The notes under the pieces were generated by a model. The model saw only the letters and a program-made list of their open reading frames with translations, had not been told where the DNA came from and made no database searches. A program made the position numbers and the translations under genes. From assembly GCA_965248975.1 (NCBI GenBank), contig CBDFKU010000020.1, forward strand, positions 310,001-374,000: DNA of 64,000 bases. The letters are read 5' to 3'. This DNA comes from CBDFKU01 sp965248975 (lineage in GTDB: Bacteria > Chloroflexota > Dehalococcoidia > Lucifugimonadales > JAGWBF01). Below, in pieces: positions 6,933 through 15,576 of the stretch. How positions within the stretch are numbered: position 1 is the stretch's first letter; each line of letters starts with the position of its first letter.

Positions 6933-8915
6933 TTGATTCGTTCGTAAAAACCCCTCGCCAAGCTGGGGCAAGGCAGGGATAATGTGTGGAAGCGGCGAGG
7001 TGCTGCACCTGGGCGGGGGAGGTGAGCATGTTCCGAGAGCGAGACCCACAGGTGAGCCTGTGGCAGTCCGAGTTCCTGGTTCCGCCGAAGAAGGCCAGGC
7101 GCTTGGAGCGGAGTTGGGCCGAGGTTTTCCGGAACGAGGCGCTCCCCCTGATTGACGAGGAGCGCTTTGCTCCGATGTACTGCGCGGACAACGGCCGTCC
7201 CAACCGAGCGGTGCAGACGGTCCTCGGGGTCCACCTTCTCAAAGAGATGTTCAACCTCACCGACGATGAAGCCCTAGAACAGCTGGAGTTCAATCTGCTC
7301 TGGCACCACGCCCTGCGGCTGGATATGGAGGAGACCCACCTCCCCCAGAAGACGCTACACAACTTCCGAGTTCGCCTGATGCAGCACGACGGTGGCCGGC
7401 TGGCTTTCCAGGAGACCACGGAGCGGATCATCCAGGCGCTGGGTATACGCACCGGAAAGCAGCGGCTGGACTCCACCCACATCATGAGCAACATCGCCAC
7501 CCTCACCCGCCTCGGCCTGTTCTGTGAGACGATGCGGTTGTTCCTTCGGGCCGTGAGCCAAGAGCACCCAGAGCTTCGCCGTGTGGTCCCAGAGGGCCTT
7601 GTGAGGCGCTACTTGAAGGAAGAAGCAGAAGCGACCGACTACGAGGACGCCCGCTCGGGGGAGGGTCGCCGAAGACTTGGCGTGTGTGCCCGGGACCTCT
7701 ACCGGCTGGTGGACGGCTTCCGTGGCACGGCTGCCGCCCAACTGGAGGAGTACCGGCTGCTGGAGAGGCTGCTGCGGGAGCAGTGTGTGGTGGGCAACAA
7801 GAGGGACGGGCGCCCCGGAGAGGGCGATGACGACGCAGGGGAAGGGGCGGTGCCCATCACCCTCAGGGACCCGAAGGAGGTGCGGTCCGATTCCCTGCAA
7901 TCGCCCCACGACCCGGAGGCCACCTACAGCGGGCACAAAGGCAAGGGGTACGAGGTACAGGTGGCGGAGACCTGCCATGCGGAGAACGCCACCCAGTTGA
8001 TCACTCATGTAGAGGTGACCCCATCCAGCGGGAGCGACACCGACGTGACTGTGCCGCTGGTTGACGGGCTGGCGGAGCGGAAGGTCCGACCGGACGAGCT
8101 CTTCGCGGACACGGCGTATGGGTCGGGCCGCAACGCCTTCGAGGCCTCGCGCCGGGGGACGGAACTGGTGAGCCCGGTGGCGGGGTCGGCGCCGGGGAAC
8201 TCCCACGAAGGAGAGGGAGACGGACCGCCGCCGCTCACTGGGGCGGACTTCCAGATCGACGTCACCGGGGAGCAGGCCACGGTGTGCCCCGCCGGGCACC
8301 GGTCCGTCGAGGAGTACGAGCTGGAGGATGCGCCGGAGCGGGTAGAGGTTCACTTTGCCAGGGCAACATGCGAGCTCTGCCCCTTGCGGTCCCGTTGCCC
8401 GGTGAAGCTGGACCGGCGTGCGGGGGCCTACGTCCTCAAGGCGGACCTGGTGAAGGTGAACATCGAGGGGCGGCGGCGGGCCGAGGCCACCGAGGAGTGG
8501 CGCAAGCGGTATGCCATAAGGGCCGGGATAGAGGGGACAAACTCCGAGCTGAAGCGCGCCCACGGGCTTGGGCGCTTGCGGGTGCGAGGGGGCCGTCGGG
8601 TGCGGCTTGCCGTCTACCTGAAGGCGTTGGCGTGCAACTTCAAGCGGATGGTCCATGCACGCCTGGTGGAGATGGAAAACACGGCTCAGCCGGAGGCCGG
8701 GACGGTACCTGCGGTCGCAGCCGCGTGAGGGCCCCGCTCCATAACTTCCATCGGGCGCCCTGAGCCACGGAAGGGGTACTGCACGGGATCCTGCTTGTCC
8801 TGAGCGCAGCCCCAAGGGCGGTGAGGTCAGCAGCCGACAGCCCGTGGCGCCTCCCTGCCAGACACCCTCGCACTCCAGGGTCCATCTCTAACAGGCCTTT
8901 CTACGAAGGAATCAA
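6933..8915 (+). mobile_element. IS1182-family insertion sequence
   Basis: The element is bounded by 18-bp imperfect inverted repeats, TTGATTCGTTCGTAAAAA at 6933 and the complement of TTGATTCCTTCGTAGAAA ending at 8915 (16 of 18 match). Length is about 1.98 kb with one transposase gene. No clear target duplication is visible. The element lies between the terminator of the CopC-like gene and the promoter region of the DM13 gene, and disrupts no gene. The right non-coding part (8729-8915) holds no other feature that I can support. Confidence 0.85.
7028..8728 (+). CDS. IS1182-family transposase
   Basis: A 566-residue DDE transposase that looks intact. The N-terminal DUF772-like region contains LTDDEALEQLEFNLLWHHAL. 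The acidic triad is in RLDSTHI, ELFADTAYGS and IEGTNSELKRAHGL. A Cys-rich knuckle (ATCELCPLRSRCPV) lies before the last motif, as usual in this family. I prefer the ATG at 7028 (GGAGGTGAGC just upstream) to the one at 6986, which would add 14 non-conserved residues. Confidence 0.93.
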   Translation: MFRERDPQVSLWQSEFLVPPKKARRLERSWAEVFRNEALPLIDEERFAPMYCADNGRPNRAVQTVLGVHLLKEMFNLTDDEALEQLEFNLLWHHALRLDMEETHLPQKTLHNFRVRLMQHDGGRLAFQETTERIIQALGIRTGKQRLDSTHIMSNIATLTRLGLFCETMRLFLRAVSQEHPELRRVVPEGLVRRYLKEEAEATDYEDARSGEGRRRLGVCARDLYRLVDGFRGTAAAQLEEYRLLERLLREQCVVGNKRDGRPGEGDDDAGEGAVPITLRDPKEVRSDSLQSPHDPEATYSGHKGKGYEVQVAETCHAENATQLITHVEVTPSSGSDTDVTVPLVDGLAERKVRPDELFADTAYGSGRNAFEASRRGTELVSPVAGSAPGNSHEGEGDGPPPLTGADFQIDVTGEQATVCPAGHRSVEEYELEDAPERVEVHFARATCELCPLRSRCPVKLDRRAGAYVLKADLVKVNIEGRRRAEATEEWRKRYAIRAGIEGTNSELKRAHGLGRLRVRGGRRVRLAVYLKALACNFKRMVHARLVEMENTAQPEAGTVPAVAAA

Positions 8916-9070
8916 GGTTGTGATGGGGAGGACGCCAGTCCAAGCTTCGGGCCGTCGATCCGAAACAAATTCGTAAGGTTCTATCAACCGATCCGTAAGG
9001 TTTTATCGTAGAATTTTAACAACATTGCGCTATGAATGGTAATGTAGGGAACCGTTTATAGGAGGGGAAC
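8916..9070 (+). promoter_or_regulatory. Upstream region of DM13 gene with a direct repeat
   Basis: Two copies of CGTAAGGTTyTATC start at 8972 and 8994. Their 22-bp spacing is about two helical turns. A weak promoter-like pair follows: TTAACA at 9016-9021 and TAATGT at 9040-9045, spacer 18. The repeats lie where an activator or repressor of the response-regulator type could bind. The Shine-Dalgarno is AGGAGGGG before the ATG at 9071. Confidence 0.4.
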
Positions 9071-10573
9071 ATGACCGAGTTCTTCGGAGACATTGAGCGG
9101 GTTTTCGCCGACCTTTACCCGTATCGTTGGCCGATCCTTTTCGGCCTGCTGCTGCTGGTGACCGGCGTCACGGCCTACGGGTTCCGCAAGGGGTGGCACC
9201 TGGTCGTTTGGAGGCGCCGAATAGCCTTCGCCATCGTCGGCACCCCCGCTCTCGGCGCGCTGGTTGTGGCCGGCTGGTACTTGGGCTCTCCCCTGTTCAC
9301 CAGCAAGACCGTGATCGAGGAGTTCCCTTTCGCCTTCAACGCCGAAGTCCCCGGGGAGATGACCCGTGAGGCTGTGGAGCAGACCATGGCATCCATGGCC
9401 CAGTTCGACGACAAAGTTTCGGAGGCGATGCCCGTTTCGATGGTGACGTCCGCTACCGCCGCGGTGAAGGTCAAGTCGGGGCAGCTAGAGGACGCCGATA
9501 GCTTCCACAAAGGAAGCGGCGAAGCGACCATCTACCGCAGCCCTGACGGCTCCCATCTCCTCCGGCTGGAGAACCTCAGCGTGACCAACGGCCCAGACCT
9601 GCACGTCATCCTCACACCCCACGAGGGTCCCGATAGCTCAAGAGACGTCAAGGCTCCCGGGTACGTGGACCTGGGCAAGCTCAAGGGCAACAAGGGAGAC
9701 CAGAACTACCCCATCCCGGCCGACGTCAACGTGAACTCACAGATGAGTGTGGTCATATACTGCAAACCCTTCAGCGTCATCTTCAGCGTGGCCATGCTGG
9801 AAGACCGGGACTTCCCATTCGCCGCCGATGCGGTGGTCCCCCCGGGTATGACCCGCGGCGAGGTGGAAAGCACGATGGCCTCGATAGCGACCCTCGATTT
9901 AGAGGTCTCAGAGGCGATGTCAGATGCGGCGATAATCAAGGACGGCGCTACCGTAGAGGCGGGCGTGGCCCTGATGAAGGGTGGCCTGGCCATGGTCGAG
10001 GGAGGCATGGAGGCGTCGGATGCCGTGCTGATCGGTGAGGGCCTGGCTATGATCGAGGAGGGCTCGGCGATGTCCGGCAACCAGGCGACGGCGGAGGAAG
10101 GCATAGCCATGACCCAGGAAGGCATCGACATGGCGGACGGCGCCATGATGGACAAGGGCACGGCGATGGTGCAGGAGGCCGTCGAAGATGCCGCCGAGGC
10201 CATGGAGGCCCAACCGATGCCTGTTAGGCTCAAGGTAGGCAACTTCATGGACGCCGACAGCTTCCACCGCGGTAGCGGGCAGGCTATCATCTACCGGGGC
10301 CCCGACGGCTCTCACCTGCTCAGACTGGAGAACCTAAACGTGACCAACGGCCCTGACCTGCATGTCGTCCTCTCCCCCCACCCGAACCCGGAGAGAAGGG
10401 CGGAGCTGAAGAGCCCGGGTTACATCGATCTGGGCAAGCTCAAGGGCAACAAAGGCGACCAGAACTATCCCATACCCGATGACGTGGATGTAACCGCCCA
10501 CATGAGCGTAACGATCTACTGCAAGCCTTTCATGGTTATCTTCAGCGTGGCCCCGCTGCAACAGGTGGTCTAG
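9071..10573 (+). CDS. Membrane-anchored protein with two DM13 domains
   Basis: 500 residues. Two N-terminal membrane helices (about 19-38 and 50-70) are followed by two copies of a ~150-200-residue module. Each module begins with PFAFNAEVPGEMTREAVE or PFAADAVVPPGMTRGEVE. Each contains a DM13 domain (DADSFHKGSGEATIY / DADSFHRGSGQAIIY ... NGPDLHV ... GDQNYPIP ... VIYCKPF). DM13 is a predicted extracytoplasmic redox/electron-transfer domain with one conserved Cys. Between the modules lies a Met/Gly/Glu-rich stretch of about 90 residues with EGxAM-type repeats. Function is unproven; redox or metal handling outside the membrane is plausible beside CopC-, TlpA- and CcdA-like proteins. Confidence 0.8.
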   Translation: MTEFFGDIERVFADLYPYRWPILFGLLLLVTGVTAYGFRKGWHLVVWRRRIAFAIVGTPALGALVVAGWYLGSPLFTSKTVIEEFPFAFNAEVPGEMTREAVEQTMASMAQFDDKVSEAMPVSMVTSATAAVKVKSGQLEDADSFHKGSGEATIYRSPDGSHLLRLENLSVTNGPDLHVILTPHEGPDSSRDVKAPGYVDLGKLKGNKGDQNYPIPADVNVNSQMSVVIYCKPFSVIFSVAMLEDRDFPFAADAVVPPGMTRGEVESTMASIATLDLEVSEAMSDAAIIKDGATVEAGVALMKGGLAMVEGGMEASDAVLIGEGLAMIEEGSAMSGNQATAEEGIAMTQEGIDMADGAMMDKGTAMVQEAVEDAAEAMEAQPMPVRLKVGNFMDADSFHRGSGQAIIYRGPDGSHLLRLENLNVTNGPDLHVVLSPHPNPERRAELKSPGYIDLGKLKGNKGDQNYPIPDDVDVTAHMSVTIYCKPFMVIFSVAPLQQVV

Positions 10574-10580
10574 CGTCAGG

Positions 10581-10611
10581 TTGACTCGTGGCGTCTGGGG
10601 AAGGGTAGAAT
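10581..10611 (+). promoter_or_regulatory. Candidate promoter for the GH15/glucose dehydrogenase operon
   Basis: TTGACT (10581-10586) and TAGAAT (10606-10611) are good sigma70-like boxes, but the 19-bp spacer is long. The pair lies 80 bases before the ATG of the GH15 gene. Confidence 0.35.
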
Positions 10612-10690
10612 GTAGCTTCTTATTATCGAACATCGTGGAGTGAGGTTATACCATCGAGTCGGACTCGCCCCAGAGTAGCTGAGGAGGCCT

Positions 10691-12517
10691 ATGGCATACC
10701 AGCCGATCGAAAACTACGGCATCATCGGGAACATGCACACGGTCGCCCTGGTGGGTATGAACGGGTCCATCGACTGGTTCTGTTGCCCAAACTTCGATTC
10801 TCCCAGCGTGTTCGCGGCGATACTCGATGACAAACGGGGCGGCTACTTCAAGATCGCTCCTGCCTCCACCGGCCTCACCGAAAAGCAGATGTACTGGCCG
10901 GAGACCAACGTCCTGGTAACCCGGTTCCTGTCGGTGGACGGCGTCGCCGAGGTCATCGACTTCATGCCCGTGGGACAGGCTCGCGGGCAGCACAACCTGG
11001 TGAGACGGGTCAACGTGGTCCGGGGCACCATGGCTTTTCTTATGGAGTGTTTCCCCGCCTTCAACTATGCCAGGGACGAACACGAAACCCGGATCACGGC
11101 CGACGGGGTATCCTTCCACGCGCCAGCTGCGGGCATCGTGCTCGCCACAAGCATACCCGTCAGGGCCAGCGGAAGTGGGGCGGTGGCCGAGTTCATCCTG
11201 AATGAGGGCCAGGTGGCCACCTTTGCACTGCATGAGACGGCCCCCGGGTTGGATGGGCCGGTCCCTGTCTCCGAGGCCGAGGCCGACGACCTCTTCAGGT
11301 CGACCGTGGGCTACTGGCGGAGATGGCTCTCCCAGTGTTCGTATAAGGGCCGCTGGCGGGAGATGGTCGAGCGCTCGGCGCTGGTGCTGAAGCTGCTGAC
11401 CTATGAGCCCACGGGGTCCATAGTGGCGGCCCCCACATCCAGTCTGCCCGAGGAGCTGGGCGGCTCCCGCAACTGGGACTACCGCTACACCTGGATCAGG
11501 GATGCGGCCTTCACCCTGTACGGCCTCCTCAGGATCGGGTTCACCGAGGAGGCCAGCCGCTTTATGGCCTGGATCGAGGACCGATGCCACGAGCTAAACC
11601 CGGATGGCTCCCTGCAGATCATGTACGGAATCGACGGACGCCATGAGCTCACTGAAGAGACCCTGGACCATCTGGACGGATACAGGGGCTCCAGTCCGGT
11701 ACGGACCGGCAACGGCGCCTTCGGCCAGCTACAGCTGGACATCTACGGGGAGCTGATGGACGCGGTCTATCTCTACAACAAGTACGGGAACCCCATCTCC
11801 TACGACTTCTGGACCCACCTCCGGCAGCTTACCAACTGGGTCTGCGACAACTGGATGCGGACAGACGAAGGCATCTGGGAGGTCCGCGGCGGCCAGCAGC
11901 ACTTCGTTTACTCCAAAGTGATGTGCTGGGTGGCCATCGACCGCGCCCTGCGCCTGGCTGACAAACGCTCCTTCCCCGCCGATCGCGAGAAGTGGCAGAG
12001 GATACGGGACCAGATCTACGAGGAGATCATGGAGCGCGGTTGGAACCCAAACCGCCAGGCCTTCGTGCAGGCCTACGACAGCGACGCCCTGGACGCGTCG
12101 AACCTGATCATGCCGCTCGTGTTCCTGGTCTCGCCCACCGATCCCAGGATGATCAGCACTCTGGACGCCATCAACCGGTCCCCCGACCAGGGGGGCCTGG
12201 TGTCCAATAGCCTGGTCTATCGCTACGACGTAGGCAAGACCCTAGATGGAGTCGCCGGGTCCGAGGGCACGTTCAACATCTGCTCCTTCTGGCTGGTGGA
12301 GGCCATGACCCGGGCCGGCCGCAACGACCGGGCCCGGCTGGACGACGCCAGGCTTATGTTCGAGAAGATGCTGAGCTACGCCAACCACCTGGGACTGTAC
12401 GCAGAAGAGACCGGACACAGCGGTGAAAGTCTGGGGAACTTTCCCCAGGCCTTCACCCACCTCGCCTTGATCAGCGCCGCGTTCAACCTGAACCGGGCGC
12501 TGGGCGGCGGTAGCTGA
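10691..12517 (+). CDS. Glycoside hydrolase family 15 protein (trehalase/glucoamylase type)
   Basis: 608 residues, the usual length for bacterial GH15 enzymes of the trehalase-like subgroup. The N-terminal beta-sandwich begins with the very typical IENYGIIGNMHTVALVGMNG and IDWFCCPNFDSPSVFAA. The catalytic (alpha/alpha)6 barrel contains NWDYRYTWIRDAAFTLYGLL and later DQGGLVSNSLVYRYD and GSEGTFNICSFWLVEA. No signal peptide is seen, so it acts in the cytoplasm on trehalose or on alpha-glucans. Trehalase is favoured because the next gene, 22 bases downstream, encodes an enzyme that would oxidise the glucose released. A strong Shine-Dalgarno (GAGGAGG) supports the start. Confidence 0.88.
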   Translation: MAYQPIENYGIIGNMHTVALVGMNGSIDWFCCPNFDSPSVFAAILDDKRGGYFKIAPASTGLTEKQMYWPETNVLVTRFLSVDGVAEVIDFMPVGQARGQHNLVRRVNVVRGTMAFLMECFPAFNYARDEHETRITADGVSFHAPAAGIVLATSIPVRASGSGAVAEFILNEGQVATFALHETAPGLDGPVPVSEAEADDLFRSTVGYWRRWLSQCSYKGRWREMVERSALVLKLLTYEPTGSIVAAPTSSLPEELGGSRNWDYRYTWIRDAAFTLYGLLRIGFTEEASRFMAWIEDRCHELNPDGSLQIMYGIDGRHELTEETLDHLDGYRGSSPVRTGNGAFGQLQLDIYGELMDAVYLYNKYGNPISYDFWTHLRQLTNWVCDNWMRTDEGIWEVRGGQQHFVYSKVMCWVAIDRALRLADKRSFPADREKWQRIRDQIYEEIMERGWNPNRQAFVQAYDSDALDASNLIMPLVFLVSPTDPRMISTLDAINRSPDQGGLVSNSLVYRYDVGKTLDGVAGSEGTFNICSFWLVEAMTRAGRNDRARLDDARLMFEKMLSYANHLGLYAEETGHSGESLGNFPQAFTHLALISAAFNLNRALGGGS

Positions 12518-12539
12518 GGCCGGAGCAGGAGGACCGAGG

Positions 12540-13622
12540 ATGAAAGCCGTCGCGGTCACGCCGGGAGTGAAGGGCTCCATGTCCATCGTGGACGCCCCCG
12601 ATCCCCATGTCGGCGAGGAAGACGTCATGGTCAAGGTGGTCCGCGTCGGGGTGTGCGGCACTGACTCGGAGATCAACGAAGGGCTGTACGGAAAGGCGCC
12701 GCCGGGCAGCGATCACCTGATTATCGGGCACGAATCCTTCGGCCGGGTAGCAGCGATGGGCTCCCGGGTCGAGGGCCTCGTCGTGGGCGACCATGTCGTG
12801 GCCTCGGTGCGCCGCCACTGTCCCCACGATTGGTGCACACCATGCCGCAGCGACCAGAATGACATGTGCATCACCGGCGACTATTCGGAGCGGGGTATCG
12901 TCTCGCGGCACGGCTTCATGGCTGAATACTACAGTGAGCATCAGAGCGTCCTCACCAGGATACCCGCCGAGTTCGAGGGGATCGGGGTCCTGATGGAGCC
13001 GCTGTCCATAGTGGAGAAGGCCCTGAGGCAGACCTTCAAGATCCAGGAGCGCCTGCCTTGGACCATCGAAAACGCCGTCGTGCTGGGGGCCGGCGCCATC
13101 GGGCTCCTGGGGGCGATACTCCTCCGGCTCCGGGGGATCAACACCTACGTCCTGGACCAGTCCGACTCGGGAGGCTTCAAGTCACAGATGATCGCCGGGT
13201 TCGGGGCGCATCACGTCGACAGCAGGCAGACGCCCGTGTCTCAGGTGGCCGCCGATGCCGGTCGCGTCGACTTCGTCTTAGAAGCCACAGGCTATCCGCC
13301 TCTGGTTTTCGACGCCCACCAACACCTGGCTATGAACGGCCTTCTCTGCCTGGTGGGGGTCTCGGGAGGGAGCCATCAGGTGACCATCGCCGCGGAGGAG
13401 TTCAACAACAGCCAGGTCCTGGGCAATCGTCTGGTGTTCGGCTCCGTGAACGCCGGCCTGGAGGACTTCCGGGCGGGCGTGGGGGATATGGATCAGATCG
13501 AGCAGAAGTGGCCGGGCCTGCTGGCGTCGATCATCACACGGCGGGTGCCCATGGAACAGTTCCAGTCAGCCTTCGACCGGGGGCCCCAGGACATCAAGGT
13601 GGTAATAGAGACCGGGTCGTGA
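12540..13622 (+). CDS. Zinc-dependent glucose 1-dehydrogenase-like protein
   Basis: 360 residues of the medium-chain dehydrogenase superfamily, closest in appearance to the glucose dehydrogenases of Sulfolobus/Thermoplasma type. Catalytic-zinc ligands are in GVCGTDSE and IIGHESFG. A structural-zinc-like Cys/His cluster lies in RRHCPHDWCTPC. The nucleotide-binding site is AVVLGAGAIGLLGAIL. It would oxidise glucose to gluconolactone with NAD(P). AGGAGG precedes the start. It is co-transcribed with the GH15 gene. Other polyol or sugar dehydrogenase activities cannot be excluded. Confidence 0.83.
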   Translation: MKAVAVTPGVKGSMSIVDAPDPHVGEEDVMVKVVRVGVCGTDSEINEGLYGKAPPGSDHLIIGHESFGRVAAMGSRVEGLVVGDHVVASVRRHCPHDWCTPCRSDQNDMCITGDYSERGIVSRHGFMAEYYSEHQSVLTRIPAEFEGIGVLMEPLSIVEKALRQTFKIQERLPWTIENAVVLGAGAIGLLGAILLRLRGINTYVLDQSDSGGFKSQMIAGFGAHHVDSRQTPVSQVAADAGRVDFVLEATGYPPLVFDAHQHLAMNGLLCLVGVSGGSHQVTIAAEEFNNSQVLGNRLVFGSVNAGLEDFRAGVGDMDQIEQKWPGLLASIITRRVPMEQFQSAFDRGPQDIKVVIETGS

Positions 13623-13663
13623 GCGTCGTCGGGCCGGCGGCGACCCCGAGGTAGCTATTTAGG

Positions 13664-13697
13664 AGAAGTGTGCCGGGCGGACCGATGCCCGGCTTCT
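13664..13697 (+). terminator. Candidate terminator after the glucose dehydrogenase gene
   Basis: GCCGGGC (13672-13678) pairs with GCCCGGC (13687-13693). The stem is extended by AGAA/TTCT after a bulge, and TTCTT follows. It is weaker than a classical U-tract terminator and sits just before the NDH-2 gene, so partial readthrough is likely. Confidence 0.45.
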
Positions 13698-13704
13698 TGG
13701 TCGG

Positions 13705-15576
13705 ATGCGATCTATGCGTGTACCGTGGGCATATATTTCGGGATCACTACGCCGGGACATGGTGGCGGGGGGTACGGCGGGACTGGCGGGCGGCCTCGTT
13801 TTCTGGGGGGCGCTCCGCGCGCAGGACCTGACCTCCACGGTTCCCGGCCTCCTGGGCCTGGACCTGTCGGGGGCGTGGGTCGTCCTCAACCTGCTGGTCT
13901 CGGTCCCCTTGGGAGCGGGGTTCGCCGTCATCTCCCGGTATCAGCCGGGGGGATACGCCTCCACCCTCAGCTGCGGCGCACTGTATGGGCTGCTGTGGTG
14001 GATCGCTGGGCCCATTACTCTGGGCGCCCTTATCGACGGGCGGGGCCCGACCTGGTCCGTAGTCGAGGCCGGCGACACATTCCCCAGCCTGATCGGACAC
14101 TTGCTCTACGGGGGATTAACGGGCATTGGCCTCCACGGGCTGGTGGCCCTGTATTTGCGGCTGCACCCGGAGCCCGAGCAGGCCGCTCAGGCCGCGTCGG
14201 AAAAGAGGCGGGTGGTCATTCTGGGCGGAGGTTTTGGCGGCATCAGCGCGGCCCAGCGCCTGGAGCGAATCTTCTATCGCGATCGGGGCCTGGAGATAAC
14301 CCTGGTGAGCCAGAGCAACTATCTGCTGTTTACCCCGATGCTCGCCGAGGTCGCCTCCAGTGGGCTGGAGGCGCAGCATATCAGCGCTCCGGTGCGGGCA
14401 TCGTGCCCCCACACCCGGTTCTACCGCTCCGAGGTCACGGCCATCGATACCTCGGAGCGGATGGTGTGGATGCGTTCCGGGCCGACCCTGCCCGAGGAAG
14501 CGCTGCCCTACGATCACCTGGTGCTGGCCCTGGGTTCGATCCCCAACTACTACGGACTCCCCGGCTTGGAGGAGCACTCCTTCTCCATGAAGACCCTGGA
14601 GGACGCCTCCAGGCTGCGTAACCACGTCATCGGCATGCTGGAGCACGCGGATTCGGAGCCCGACGAAGCTGAGCGCCGCCGTCAGCTTAGCTTCGTGGTC
14701 GCCGGTGGCGGCTTCGCGGGGACCGAGACCATTGCCGAGCTGTTCGATCTGGCCCACAGCGTGCTCAGGTTCTACCCGAACCTTCGAGCCGACGAGCTGC
14801 GCTTCGTGCTCATACACTCCAGAGACCGGATACTGCCCGAGCTGAGCGCGGAGCTGGGCGACTATGCCCAGCGGAAGCTGCAGGCTCGGGGCATCGAGTT
14901 CATGCTGAACAGCCGGGTCGCTGGGGCGACTCCCCAGGGGGTCCTGGTGGACAAGGAGGACCTGCTGCCCACCTGCACCCTGGTGTGGACGGCGGGCAAC
15001 CAGCCCAACCCGCTGCTGAAGACCCTGCCCTGCGAGAGAAACCAGGCGGGCGCCGTGGTCGTTGACGGCACCCTGGAGCTCGACGGACTGGACAACGTCT
15101 GGGCGGTGGGCGACTGCGCTCAGATCCCAGATCCGGACAGCGAGGGCCGTTTCTACCCACCAACGGCCCAACACGCCCAGCGGGAGGGAAAGGTGGTGGC
15201 CGACAACATCGCGGCCTCCATGCGGGGCAAACCGCTAAAGCGGTTCCGGTTCCGCACCATAGGGGTCCTTGTGGGACTGGGACATCGCACGGCCGCCGCC
15301 GAGATACGCGGCTTGAGGTTCTCCGGGCTACTGGCGTGGCTGATGTGGCGTTCCATCTATCTGGGCAAGCTGCCTGGCATGGAGAAAAAGGTGCGGGTGT
15401 CCCTGGACTGGACCATAGACCTGTTCTTCCCCCGCGACATCGTGCTTACATCGAACCCTGAGGCGTCGGGGACACCCCATGACCTGGGAACCGACGGGGA
15501 AGGCCGTGCCCACAGAGATCGGGTCGCCCGGGAGCGTGTCGCCCAGGAGCGCATCGCCCGGGAGGGTATCGAATGA
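13705..15576 (+). CDS. Type II NADH dehydrogenase fused to an N-terminal membrane module
   Basis: 623 residues. Residues ~1-155 form a hydrophobic module of about four helices with the signature YGLLWWIAGPITLGAL and FPSLIGHLLYG. The NDH-2 part starts near residue 168. It has the FAD-binding Rossmann motif VVILGGGFGGISAAQ, the NADH-binding motif VVAGGGFAGTETIAE near 330, and the FAD-contact AVGDCAQIPD near 466. NDH-2 enzymes oxidise NADH and reduce quinone without proton pumping; most are monotopic and lack such an N-terminal helix bundle. The C-terminal tail is highly charged (ARERVAQERIAREGIE). No strong Shine-Dalgarno precedes the chosen ATG; an ATG nine bases later is also possible. The next gene overlaps the stop codon (ATGA). 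Confidence 0.85.
   Translation: MRSMRVPWAYISGSLRRDMVAGGTAGLAGGLVFWGALRAQDLTSTVPGLLGLDLSGAWVVLNLLVSVPLGAGFAVISRYQPGGYASTLSCGALYGLLWWIAGPITLGALIDGRGPTWSVVEAGDTFPSLIGHLLYGGLTGIGLHGLVALYLRLHPEPEQAAQAASEKRRVVILGGGFGGISAAQRLERIFYRDRGLEITLVSQSNYLLFTPMLAEVASSGLEAQHISAPVRASCPHTRFYRSEVTAIDTSERMVWMRSGPTLPEEALPYDHLVLALGSIPNYYGLPGLEEHSFSMKTLEDASRLRNHVIGMLEHADSEPDEAERRRQLSFVVAGGGFAGTETIAELFDLAHSVLRFYPNLRADELRFVLIHSRDRILPELSAELGDYAQRKLQARGIEFMLNSRVAGATPQGVLVDKEDLLPTCTLVWTAGNQPNPLLKTLPCERNQAGAVVVDGTLELDGLDNVWAVGDCAQIPDPDSEGRFYPPTAQHAQREGKVVADNIAASMRGKPLKRFRFRTIGVLVGLGHRTAAAEIRGLRFSGLLAWLMWRSIYLGKLPGMEKKVRVSLDWTIDLFFPRDIVLTSNPEASGTPHDLGTDGEGRAHRDRVARERVAQERIAREGIE

Noticed and set aside
13668..14621. Overlapping 317-codon frame (Gly/Arg/Pro-rich) at the NDH-2 start
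   Set aside because: The composition is typical of an off-frame read of GC-rich DNA, and the NDH-2 frame carries clear motifs.
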